From Burkholderiales bacterium (GTDB taxonomy: Bacteria; Pseudomonadota; Gammaproteobacteria; Burkholderiales; JAHFRG01), in assembly GCA_035543335.1 (NCBI GenBank), contig DASZZH010000023.1, positions 35,322 to 99,321 on the forward strand: DNA of 64,000 bases, written 5' to 3'. The notes beneath the pieces were generated by a model. The model was not told where the DNA came from. It worked only from the letters and a program-made list of their open reading frames with translations, and made no database searches. The position numbers were made by a program, and so were the translations under genes. Positions 43,758-51,462 of this stretch are shown here, piece after piece; positions within the stretch are counted from its first letter, which is position 1, and the number at the start of each line of letters is the position of its first letter.

Positions 43758-45188
43758 ATGACGGAAATTGAGGAAGCCCGGCGGCAGGAAAAAGCGCAGG
43801 ACATGCTGCAGCATGTCATCCGTGTTCTGAAGCGGCACAAGGCGGCGTGGTCTCCCGGGCAGGAAACGGCGCAGCCGGTCGATATCGCTGCGTACAAGCG
43901 CAGCCTCGCCAATCTCCAGAAGAAGCTCGATGCAATGCATCCCGCGGATGTGGCTTATATCCTGGAAGCGCTGCCGCTGGAGCAGCGGCTCATCGTCTGG
44001 GACCTAGTCAGGCCGGCGCGCGAAGGCGAAATCCTGCTCGAAGTCTCGGATGCGGTGCGCGAGACGCTGATTGCCAGCATGGAGCCGGCGGAGCTGGTCG
44101 CCGCCGCCGAAACGCTGGACACCGACGAAATCGCCGAGCTGGCGCCCGATCTGCCGCGCGACGTAGTGCAGGACATCGTCGATACGCTGGATGCGCAGAA
44201 CCGCGCGCGCCTGCAAACCAAGCTTACTTACCCGGAAGACACCGTGGGTGCGTTCATGGATTACGACATGGTGATCATCCGCGAGGACATCGGAGTCGAG
44301 GTGGTGCTGCGCTATTTGCGCCGTTTCGACGAAATTCCCGGCCAAACCGACGCGCTGTTCGTGGTGAACCGAGATGATGTGCTGCGCGGGGTGCTGCCTC
44401 TCAAGCGTCTTTTGGTGAGCGATCCGGAAGTCCAGGTGAGCGCGCTCATGCTGCAGGACCCTGTAAGCTTTCATCCCGAGGACAAAGCCAATCAGGCGGC
44501 GCTGGCTTTCGAGCGTTATGGCCTGGTGTCCGCGCCGGTGGTGAACGGCAACAACAAACTCATCGGCCGGATTACGGTTGATGCGGTGGTAGAATTCATC
44601 CGCGAGAAATCGGACACCCAATTGCTGAGCAATGCCGGCTTGCGCGAGGAAGAAGACTTGTTCGCGCCGGTCAAAGAGAGCACCAAGAACCGCACCCTGT
44701 GGCTGGGCATTAACCTGGTGACTGCCTTCGCGGCCTCGTATGTAACCCATTTTTTCGAGGCCTCGATTGAGAAAATCGTAGCGCTCGCCGTGCTGATGAC
44801 GGTGATTCCCAGCATGGGCGGCAACGCCGGCACGCAGACCATGGCCTTGGTCACCCGCGGCTTTGCGCTCGACCAGATCAACCGCGACAACATCCGGCAT
44901 CTGTTCAATAAGGAGCTGGCGGTGGCCTACTACAACGGCCTTATCTGGGCGGCGGTAGTGGGGGCATTAGCAGCGCTGTGGTACCACGATTTTAAACTGA
45001 GCCTGGTGTTCGGTGCGGCGATGATCATCGAGCTTTTCGCCGCCGCGGTGTCCGGCGTGACGATCCCGCTCATTCTGCGCCGTTTCAAGATCGACCCGGC
45101 GGTGGGCACCACAGTGATCCTCACCACCGTGACCGACGTGGTGGGTTTGTTCAGCTTCCTGGGGCTTGCCACCTTATTCCTGATTTGA
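43758..45188 (+). CDS. mgtE: Magnesium transporter MgtE
   Basis: MgtE is a dimeric Mg2+ channel of the inner membrane. The 476-residue protein has the N-terminal superhelical domain (about 40-145, with HPADVAYILEALP), two CBS domains (about 155-275), the plug helix and five C-terminal membrane helices (about 310-476). The pore motif region (VIPSMGGNAGTQTMALVTRG) and GVTIPLILRRFKIDPAVGT are present. It is a single gene with its own promoter. Confidence 0.95.
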   Translation: MTEIEEARRQEKAQDMLQHVIRVLKRHKAAWSPGQETAQPVDIAAYKRSLANLQKKLDAMHPADVAYILEALPLEQRLIVWDLVRPAREGEILLEVSDAVRETLIASMEPAELVAAAETLDTDEIAELAPDLPRDVVQDIVDTLDAQNRARLQTKLTYPEDTVGAFMDYDMVIIREDIGVEVVLRYLRRFDEIPGQTDALFVVNRDDVLRGVLPLKRLLVSDPEVQVSALMLQDPVSFHPEDKANQAALAFERYGLVSAPVVNGNNKLIGRITVDAVVEFIREKSDTQLLSNAGLREEEDLFAPVKESTKNRTLWLGINLVTAFAASYVTHFFEASIEKIVALAVLMTVIPSMGGNAGTQTMALVTRGFALDQINRDNIRHLFNKELAVAYYNGLIWAAVVGALAALWYHDFKLSLVFGAAMIIELFAAAVSGVTIPLILRRFKIDPAVGTTVILTTVTDVVGLFSFLGLATLFLI

Positions 45189-45224
45189 GCTGGCCCGAGC
45201 ATTCTGTTGGTGTGCTGCCCCGTA

Positions 45225-45470
45225 TATAAACTGGTGCTCAAGTAACGGGGGAAAACGCCCATCGCGAGAAAGACGGTGAGGTTAGGGAAATCGTTTACGA
45301 CGGCATCGGCCCGCATCCTCGGCGCGCCGGCCGACATCTTCCAGTGCTGGGCGCCGGTACGGCAGGATGTGGCACAATTTGTCAAAAGCACTTCGGGGCC
45401 CGGCCGCCAAGCCGGCAGTCACCACCGGAGCAAACTGACGCAAAAACCCGGCTTGAGCCGGGTTTTTTGT
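45225..45470 (+). ncRNA. Candidate small RNA between mgtE and a repeat element
   Basis: A TTCTGT (45202-45207) and TATAAA (45225-45230) pair with a 17-base spacer precedes a roughly 230-base stretch with no convincing reading frame. It ends exactly at a strong intrinsic terminator (45446-45468). It could be an sRNA, or simply a long mgtE 3' region. Evidence is only promoter and terminator signals. Confidence 0.3.
45442..45470 (+). terminator. Strong intrinsic terminator
   Basis: CCCGGC (45447-45452), loop TTGA, GCCGGG (45457-45462), flanked by A5 on the left and T6 on the right. It is the clearest rho-independent terminator in the window; the A-run also makes it usable in reverse. Confidence 0.85.
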
Positions 45471-45597
45471 TTTCGGCAGCCAAAGTTTCAGGTGTAAACT
45501 TAAAGTGCAGTCTTATGAACCAAGTGGCGAAATCCCAGTCGCAATTAAAGTTGCCGCGGCGAGATCAGGGTAAGGCTGCCGCCGCAGCCGCGACTAA

Positions 45598-45870
45598 AGA
45601 GCCTCTAACACCATGAAACGGATTTGCGTTGCTGGCCAAAAAGCGATGAATGCGCGACGCGAGGCGCAGCCCAATGTTAGAGTCATTGGGCAAGCCGAGC
45701 AACAAAGCAGGCGCGCTTTTTGGCCGCAACCCGCAGGGACGGCGCGGATTTCGACGCATCCCCTTGTCGCTTGCCACTTATTTAGAATCACTAAACGGCG
45801 TGGCTCGCTTCGCGGCCTGCATCCGAAACCGACGCCGTCGCACTATTCGTTTCATGGTGTTAGAGGCTCT
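45598..45870. mobile_element. Non-coding inverted-repeat element, second subtype
   Basis: A 273-base element with perfect 23-base inverted ends (45598-45620 and 45848-45870; outermost bases AGAGCCTCTAACACC). Inside is a CCCAATG/CATTGGG hairpin (45670-45690) and a CCGCAACCCGCAGGGACGG core shared with the 40.4 and 49.6 kb elements. There is no transposase gene. It ends 26 bases before msrP. The 45471-45597 stretch before it holds only a weak 33-codon frame. Confidence 0.68.
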
Positions 45871-45896
45871 ACAGTAAAAAGGCAACGGGAGCGACA

Positions 45897-46856
45897 ATGC
45901 TGATCCAAAGGCCAAGCGATATCAAACCATCGGAAATCACGCCGCAGGACCTCTACGTCAGGCGCCGCGAGTTCATCAAGGCAGTGGCTTTGACGGTCGC
46001 GGGCGCCGCCATGCCGGCCCTTTTCAATACGCCGCGCGAAGCTCGTGGGGCGGCGCCGGCGACGCCATTTACCAATCTGCACAGCAGCACCTACAGCACG
46101 CTGGAAGAGAAGACGCCGTTCAAGGACGTTACCCACTACAACAATTTTTATGAGTTCGGCACGGACAAATATTCCCCTGGGGAACGGGCCGGAAGCCTGA
46201 AGACCCGTCCCTGGGCGGTAGCGGTGGAGGGCGAAATCAAGCGGCCGAAGGTTTACGACGCCGACGAACTGCTCAAGCTCGCGCCGCTGGAAGAGCGCGT
46301 TTACCGCCTGCGCTGCGTGGAAGGCTGGTCAATGGTGATTCCGTGGGCAGGCTACCCGCTTTCCGAACTGATCAAGCGCGTGGAACCTACAGACAAGGCG
46401 AAATTTGTTGAATTCATCACGCTTTATGATCCCGGCCAAATGCCAGGCCAGCGTGTGCCGGTATTGAGTTGGCCTTATGTCGAGGGTTTGCGCCTGGATG
46501 AGGCGATGCACCCGCTTACCCTGCTTTGCTTTGGGCTGTATGGCCAGGCGCTGCCCAACCAGAACGGCGCGCCGCTGCGCATCGTGGTGCCGTGGAAATA
46601 CGGCTTCAAGGGCGCCAAATCCATCGTGCGCATCCGCTTTGTCGAAAAACAACCGGTGAGCGCCTGGACCAAGGCGGCATCGCACGAGTACGGCTTCTAC
46701 TCCAATGTAAATCCGAATGTGGATCACCCGCGCTGGAGCCAGGCCAGAGAGCGCCGCATCGGCGAGTTCTTCAAGCGCCCAACCTTGATGTTCAACGGTT
46801 ACGCCGACCAGGTCGCCTCGCTCTACGCCGGCATGGATTTGCTCAAGAATTTCTAG
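45897..46856 (+). CDS. msrP: Protein-methionine-sulfoxide reductase catalytic subunit
   Basis: MsrP is the periplasmic molybdopterin enzyme that repairs oxidised methionines in envelope proteins. The 319-residue precursor has a Tat signal with RRREFIK (22-28) and a hydrophobic stretch ending near Ala-Arg-Gly. The sulfite-oxidase-fold domain has the Mo-ligating Cys140 in [14 protein letters not shown]. It is followed by msrQ after 32 bases, the standard pair. Confidence 0.95.
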   Translation: MLIQRPSDIKPSEITPQDLYVRRREFIKAVALTVAGAAMPALFNTPREARGAAPATPFTNLHSSTYSTLEEKTPFKDVTHYNNFYEFGTDKYSPGERAGSLKTRPWAVAVEGEIKRPKVYDADELLKLAPLEERVYRLRCVEGWSMVIPWAGYPLSELIKRVEPTDKAKFVEFITLYDPGQMPGQRVPVLSWPYVEGLRLDEAMHPLTLLCFGLYGQALPNQNGAPLRIVVPWKYGFKGAKSIVRIRFVEKQPVSAWTKAASHEYGFYSNVNPNVDHPRWSQARERRIGEFFKRPTLMFNGYADQVASLYAGMDLLKNF

Positions 46857-46888
46857 CGCCGCGGCGCGACTTCGCGTTTTCCCCGTTC

Positions 46889-47524
46889 ATGTCTTTTGCC
46901 CAACTCCCGCCGCAACACGTTCAAAGGCTCAAGGCCGTGCTGTTCGCGGCCTGCCTTGTCCCGCTGGCGCGCCTTGCCTGGCGCGGTTTCAATCATGACC
47001 TGGGCGCCAATCCTATCGAGGTAGTGACCCATACCACCGGCGACTGGACGCTGATATTCCTGCTTATAACTTTGTCAATCACTCCGCTGCGGCGACTGCT
47101 TGAGTGGCCGTGGCTGATTAAATTGCGCCGCATGTTCGGGTTGTATGCCTTTTTCTACGCCTGTCTGCATTTCCTCACCTACATCTGGCTCGACCAGTTT
47201 TTTGACATCTTCGAAATCGGCAAGGACGTGTTGAAGCGCCCTTTCATCACCCTCGGCTTCACCTGCTTTGTGCTGTTGATCCCGCTTGCCGCGACTTCCA
47301 CCAACAACATGGTGAAGCGGCTGGGGGCGAAGCGCTGGCAGCAACTGCACCGTTTCGTCTATTTCATCGCGACCGGCGGGGTGGTGCACTTCTGGTGGCT
47401 GGTGAAAAAGGACATCTCGGAACCCTTGCAGTATGCGGTTCTGCTCTCCTTGCTGCTCGCCCTGCGCGTGCTGTTCTGGCTGCAAAAGAACGGCCTGCCC
47501 AAATTTGCCAAGCTGACCTCCTAA
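46889..47524 (+). CDS. msrQ: Heme-binding membrane subunit MsrQ
   Basis: MsrQ passes electrons from the quinone pool to MsrP through b-type heme. The 211-residue protein has about six membrane helices of the ferric-reductase-like family, with helix histidines in ACLHFLTYIW and QLHRFVYFIATGGVVHFWW. The ATG at 46889 gives the usual N-terminus; the frame is open upstream inside msrP in another phase. Its stop overlaps the end of a convergent small gene. Confidence 0.93.
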   Translation: MSFAQLPPQHVQRLKAVLFAACLVPLARLAWRGFNHDLGANPIEVVTHTTGDWTLIFLLITLSITPLRRLLEWPWLIKLRRMFGLYAFFYACLHFLTYIWLDQFFDIFEIGKDVLKRPFITLGFTCFVLLIPLAATSTNNMVKRLGAKRWQQLHRFVYFIATGGVVHFWWLVKKDISEPLQYAVLLSLLLALRVLFWLQKNGLPKFAKLTS

Positions 47525-47676
47525 AGCTCTTCAGCCAGGGTTTTCCGGAGCCTTTCCTTCTGTAGCGCCCGTTTCGCTTTCTTGCTTTTGAGCGCGTGCG
47601 CCCCGCCTTTGCGCAACAGCGGGCTTAGCGCCACGCGGTTGCGGCGCTTGAGCGGGGCTTTGCGGCTGGATTTCAT
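47521..47676 (-). CDS. Small highly basic protein (51 aa), unknown function
   Basis: ATG at 47676 opens a 51-codon frame starting MKSSRKAPLKRRNRVALSPL and ending in an LRKTLAEEL-type helix. It is about one third Lys/Arg with no membrane segment. It ends head-on with msrQ, overlapping by two bases. Similar short basic proteins occur in related betaproteobacteria as far as I recall, but no function is known. A nucleic-acid-binding role is only a guess from charge. Confidence 0.5.
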   Translation of the reverse strand: MKSSRKAPLKRRNRVALSPLLRKGGAHALKSKKAKRALQKERLRKTLAEEL

Positions 47677-47730
47677 GTGGCGGCTTCGGAGCTTAAACCG
47701 GGGTGGGGGAGGGATTTTATTGAGCCAGAA

Positions 47731-47797
47731 AAAACTCAGGCGGTCAAAATAACCGCCTGGTAAAAGTGAAAAGGCTGGTTTACAAGAAACCAGCTTT
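47731..47797 (-). terminator. Tandem terminators after the Lys-rich peptide gene
   Basis: Leftward, the first hairpin is GCTGGTTT/AAACCAGC (47774-47794) followed by CTTTT. The second is CAGGCGGT/ACCGCCTG (47737-47759) followed by AGTTTTTTC. Both read as rho-independent stops for the minus strand. Confidence 0.65.
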
Positions 47798-47807
47798 GTA
47801 TTTTTAT

Positions 47808-47858
47808 TTACTTCTTCTTCTTACCTTTTTTCTTGGATGACTTCTTTTTGGCTGCCAT
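47808..47858 (-). CDS. 16-residue lysine-rich peptide
   Basis: The frame encodes MAAKKKSSKKKGKKKK and stops at TAA. AAAGGAG sits six bases before the ATG, an excellent ribosome site. A promoter candidate lies upstream (TTGTGT-18-TAGAAT, around 48003-48032), and two terminators follow closely. It resembles the tails of histone H1-like or AlgP-type proteins and could bind nucleic acid or polyphosphate; that is inference. The signals make translation more likely than chance despite the size. The stretch 47859-48153, its likely leader, is AT-rich and shows no other gene. Confidence 0.55.
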   Translation of the reverse strand: MAAKKKSSKKKGKKKK

Positions 47859-48153
47859 TTTTGACTCCTTTTAAAAAGTTTTTCTGTTACTTACGTGCGG
47901 GGTATTGCGCCGCACTCCCGAAGCATCGGCATCAAGCGATTTGCTCCGATGTTTCTCTCAAAACTTGCTTGAAAGAACGATAACTGATGCTTGGTGCGCC
48001 AATTCTATTCCAATTATTTTGGTAAACACAACATATTTTTTCATTTTTTGCAAATTTTTTTCGGCGGGGGAAATCGGCTGCCGGCGAGTTGAACCGCAGA
48101 AAAACCGATCCACAGGCGCGGGTCCGATGTTTTTATGTGCCGTTGACGCGGTT

Positions 48154-49398
48154 CTAAGGAAGAAGTTTTTCTCCTGCGAAAAGCTGATTCACGCTCTCGC
48201 GGCCGCGGATGAGAATCGCTTGATCGCCATCCACCATTACTTCCGCCGCGCGCGGGCGGGTGTTGTAGTTCGAGCTCATGCTCATGCCGTATGCGCCGGC
48301 GGACATCACCGCCAGCAGATCGCCTTCCTCGAGGGCCAGCTTGCGGCCGCGGCCGAGGAAATCGCCGCTTTCGCACACTGGCCCGGCGATTTCGTAGGTG
48401 CGTTTTGAGCGCTGCGACTGCTTGACCGGCAAAATATCGTGGTAGGCGTCGTAGAGCGCCGGACGCACCAAGTCGTTCATGGCGGCGTCCACGATGGCGA
48501 AATTGCGGTCGCGGTTATGCTTGAGATATTCGACGCGGGTGAGCAGCAACCCAGCATTGCCGACCAGCGCGCGTCCGGGCTCGAGCAGAATCGTCTGCGT
48601 GCGCCGGCCGAGCTTGGCAAACAGCGCGGCGGCGTATTCGGCGCCATTGGGCGGCGTCTCGTCGCGATAACGGATGCCCAGTCCTCCGCCGATGTCGATG
48701 TGGGCAATACGGACGCCGGCTTTTTCCAGCTTGTCGACAAGCAGCAGAATCTTTTCCAGGGCGTCGGTAAACGGAGCGACCTCGGTAAGCTGCGAGCCGA
48801 TATGGCAGTCAATGCCGGTGATTTGGAGGTGGGACAGCGAGCCTGCCTTGCGGTAGAGAGCCAGGGCGTCCGCGTAATCCACCCCGAATTTGTTCTGTTT
48901 CAGGCCGGTGGCGATGTGGGGATGGGTTTTGGGGTCTACGTCCGGATTGATGCGCAGGCTCACCGGCGCTTTTTTCCCCGTTTCACCGGCCACGCGGTCA
49001 AGCCGCCGCAGCTCCGCTTCCGATTCGACATTGAAGCAGAGGATGCCGGCGTTCAGCGCCGCGCGCATTTCCTCGGCGCTTTTGCCCACGCCGGAAAATA
49101 CCACCTTGCGCGGATCGCCGCCGGCGGCGAGCACGCGCGCCAGTTCCCCGCCGGATACGATGTCGAAGCCGCTGCCCAGCCGTGCGAAGAGGTTCAAGAT
49201 GGCAAGGTTGGAGTTTGCCTTGACCGCGTAGCAAATCAGATGCTCGCGTTTGGCGAGCGCCCGGGCGAAACTTTGGTACGCCACGGTGAGCGCCGCCTTG
49301 GAATAGATGTAACAAGGCGTGCCGAATTGTGCGGCGACATGGGCAAGCGCTACCGCTTCGGCATGAAGTTGTTTATTACGATAGGAAAAATACGTCAC
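48154..49398 (-). CDS. lysA: Diaminopimelate decarboxylase
   Basis: LysA converts meso-diaminopimelate to L-lysine using PLP. The 414-residue fold-type III enzyme has the PLP lysine in ICYAVKANSN (Lys60), the phosphate-binding GGGLGIRY and the substrate-binding PVCESGDF near the C-terminus. The GTG start overlaps the lptM stop (GTGA), so the two are translationally coupled. Confidence 0.95.
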   Translation of the reverse strand: MTYFSYRNKQLHAEAVALAHVAAQFGTPCYIYSKAALTVAYQSFARALAKREHLICYAVKANSNLAILNLFARLGSGFDIVSGGELARVLAAGGDPRKVVFSGVGKSAEEMRAALNAGILCFNVESEAELRRLDRVAGETGKKAPVSLRINPDVDPKTHPHIATGLKQNKFGVDYADALALYRKAGSLSHLQITGIDCHIGSQLTEVAPFTDALEKILLLVDKLEKAGVRIAHIDIGGGLGIRYRDETPPNGAEYAAALFAKLGRRTQTILLEPGRALVGNAGLLLTRVEYLKHNRDRNFAIVDAAMNDLVRPALYDAYHDILPVKQSQRSKRTYEIAGPVCESGDFLGRGRKLALEEGDLLAVMSAGAYGMSMSSNYNTRPRAAEVMVDGDQAILIRGRESVNQLFAGEKLLP

Positions 49399-49553
49399 TG
49401 GTTCGGCGAACCCTGTTGCTTGTTCGCGTCCTGCTTTTGCGGCGGGGTGGTGGGCTGTTGGGTCGGCTGTTGCGGCGGCAGATAAAGCGCGCCTTTGTAA
49501 CCGCAGCCTTGCATCAGCACGGCGAGCACGATCAGCAAAACGAATGCACGCAT
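49395..49553 (-). CDS. lptM: LPS translocon maturation lipoprotein LptM (YifL)
   Basis: A 52-residue lipoprotein, MRAFVLLIVLAVLMQGCGYK followed by GALYLPP and a Pro/Gln-rich tail. Lipidation at Cys17 and the GCGxKGxLYxPP block match LptM, which helps oxidative maturation of the LptD/LptE outer-membrane complex. It sits directly upstream of lysA, the conserved location. Confidence 0.88.
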   Translation of the reverse strand: MRAFVLLIVLAVLMQGCGYKGALYLPPQQPTQQPTTPPQKQDANKQQGSPNQ

Positions 49554-49581
49554 GGCGGGTTTGGGGTGTAGCAAAAGTCGA

Positions 49582-49609
49582 ATCTTAACATAAGGCCTGG
49601 TGCGGCAAA
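49582..49609 (-). promoter_or_regulatory. Putative promoter of lptM-lysA
   Basis: Leftward TTTGCC (49604-49609), 16 bases, then TAAGAT (49582-49587) with an upstream TG (extended -10). It ends 29 bases before the lptM ATG and starts just beside the repeat element. Confidence 0.45.
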
Positions 49610-49631
49610 GGCAGCGAGCCGCTCAAACTGA

Positions 49632-50217
49632 GGGAACCTCTGATTAAGTCCTCCACGGATTGCGTTGCTGGCAAAATGCGGAGGGATGCAAGGCACGCGG
49701 ACGAAGGTCGTAGCCAAGACTACGAAGCCGAGGAGGGCCCGCGTAGCGTTGCACCTGCGAAGCTGTGCAGCGGAGCGGGCCAGCGCTCGCCTTCGCGGTC
49801 GCACGCACCCGAGGCTCTACGCTCCGGCGAGCACGACGCAGACGCCGCATTTTGCCGCAATCCGGAGGGACGGGGGCTGCCGCGACACGGTGAGCGAAGC
49901 TTCGGTGCGGGAGCGGCAGCATGAGCGCCCCGTTTTCGGTGTTGCTTGCGGCAGCTTGCGTCCCTTCCCGCGTCAGGCCCGCCGACACGGCGTTGGCGGA
50001 ACCATCCGGAGCGGGAGGCGGGCCAATGGCGCGCTTCCCGCAAACAGCTGGCTTTGCCAGTAACGTGTCCGCGCGTCCTAAGCGAGTCCGAGTCCGGGTG
50101 CCGGTCGCATGGCTGTTCGTCGCTGATTTGGCCTCTACCAAACGGCGCTCCTCACGCCTCGCCCTGCACCCGGATTGCACCCCGTCGCAACCGCGTGGGA
50201 CTTAATCAGAGGTTCCC
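49632..50217. mobile_element. Non-coding inverted-repeat element overlapping the plsC 3' end
   Basis: A 586-base element with perfect 20-base inverted ends GGGAACCTCTGATTAAGTCC (49632-49651) and its complement (50198-50217). The interior carries the blocks shared with 40.4 kb (CCTGCGAAGCTGTGCAG, CTCGCCTTCGCGGTCGCAC) and with 63.8 kb (GCCGCGACACGGTGAGCGAA). No gene is supported. The right end encodes the last three residues and stop of plsC. Confidence 0.72.
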
Positions 50218-50925
50218 TAGCTTGGCGATGCGCGCCATCTCCGACTCAATCCAGGTTTCCACTTTGGCGTTCAATTCGCCGGGTTTCATCCCTTGCGCCC
50301 GGATCGGCGGGCCGATGCTTATCGTGATGGTGCCCGGACGCTTGAGGAAAGCGTTTTTTTTCCAAAATTCGCCGGAATTGAGTGCTATCGGCAGGACCAT
50401 GCTGTTAGAGTGTGTCGCAAGCCAGGCCCCGCCCGGTTGGTAGACGCCCTTTTTGCCTGGTTTGATGCGCGTGCCTTCGGGAAAGACAATCACCCAGAAA
50501 CCCTGTTGCAGCCGCGCGACGCCTTGTTCCTCGATTTGCCTGAGTGCCCGGGTTCCCGCGCCGCGGTCAATCGCGATGGGAGAGAGCATGGCGAGCCCCC
50601 AGCCGAAGAACGGGATGCGCAATAACTCTCTTTTAATCACCAGTGCCTGCGGCGGGAAAATTACCTGGAACGCCAGTGTTTCCCACGCCGATTGGTGCTT
50701 GGACATGATAATGCAGGGATGGTCAGGAATGTTTTCTCTGCCCACGATGCGATAGCGGATGCCGCAGATCGCGCGCGCCGCGCCGATGATGATGCGTGAC
50801 CAGGTGGTAATGATGCGGTAGCGGGTAAAAGGATCGAAGCGAAAGGTAAGAAGAGCGATTAAAGCAAACGGGGGAGTGACGACAGCCTGGAGCAGCGCAA
50901 AAAGCAGGGACCGCAGGACAACCAT
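50206..50925 (-). CDS. plsC: 1-acyl-sn-glycerol-3-phosphate acyltransferase
   Basis: PlsC acylates lysophosphatidic acid at sn-2 to give phosphatidic acid in the inner membrane. The 239-residue protein has an N-terminal membrane segment, the catalytic HX4E in MSKHQSAWETL, and the FPEGTR substrate motif. The final Gly-Asn-Leu and the TGA are contributed by the terminal repeat of the mobile element (50206-50217), so the natural C-terminus was replaced; the conserved core is intact. It is last in the glyQ-glyS-gmhB-plsC series. Confidence 0.92.
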   Translation of the reverse strand: MVVLRSLLFALLQAVVTPPFALIALLTFRFDPFTRYRIITTWSRIIIGAARAICGIRYRIVGRENIPDHPCIIMSKHQSAWETLAFQVIFPPQALVIKRELLRIPFFGWGLAMLSPIAIDRGAGTRALRQIEEQGVARLQQGFWVIVFPEGTRIKPGKKGVYQPGGAWLATHSNSMVLPIALNSGEFWKKNAFLKRPGTITISIGPPIRAQGMKPGELNAKVETWIESEMARIAKLGNL

Positions 50926-50928
50926 CGG

Positions 50929-51462
50929 CTAAGCGGCAAGCGCCTGCGCCGCTTCCGCGAGGTCGGCGTATATCTGGGTGCTTTTAGGCAGATTTCCGGC
51001 TTCCCTGGTTTTTTTACCCTTGCCGGTGAGCACCAGTATCGGTTGCGCACCGGCGGCGTGCGCCGCCTGCAAATCGCGCGCCGAATCGCCTATGCAGGGC
51101 ACTTCGGCGAGATTGACGTTAAAGCGTTGCGCGATTTCCTGGAACAAGCCGGTCTTGGGCTTGCGGCAGGCGCAACTCAGTTCCTGCGCGTGTGGGCAGA
51201 AGAAAATCGCATCAATCCGGCCGCCATACTGCGTGAGCGACTTGTGCATCTTGTCATGGATGGCGTTTAACGCCGTCATGTCGAGCAGCCCGCGCCCGAT
51301 TCCCGACTGGTTGGTCGCCACCACCACGCGGTAGCCGGCCTGATTCAGGCGCGCGATGGCCTCAAGGCTCCCGGCAATCGGCTTCCATTCGTCCGGGCTC
51401 TTGATGAATTCCGCGCTGTCGTGGTTGATGACGCCGTCGCGGTCGAGGATGACTAGTTTCAT
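50929..51462 (-). CDS. gmhB: D-glycero-beta-D-manno-heptose-1,7-bisphosphate 7-phosphatase
   Basis: GmhB removes the 7-phosphate in ADP-heptose synthesis for LPS inner core. The 177-residue HAD phosphatase has LDRDGVIN (Asp7, Asp9), ATNQSGIGRG, and the structural zinc site Cys89, His91, Cys97, Cys99. It overlaps glyS by four bases and precedes plsC by three. Confidence 0.95.
   Translation of the reverse strand: MKLVILDRDGVINHDSAEFIKSPDEWKPIAGSLEAIARLNQAGYRVVVATNQSGIGRGLLDMTALNAIHDKMHKSLTQYGGRIDAIFFCPHAQELSCACRKPKTGLFQEIAQRFNVNLAEVPCIGDSARDLQAAHAAGAQPILVLTGKGKKTREAGNLPKSTQIYADLAEAAQALAA

Noticed and set aside
49644..50443. Several 80-180 codon frames on both strands of the 49.6 kb element
   Set aside because: They are open because the element is GC-rich and palindromic; none has a domain, a ribosome site or consistent phase between copies.
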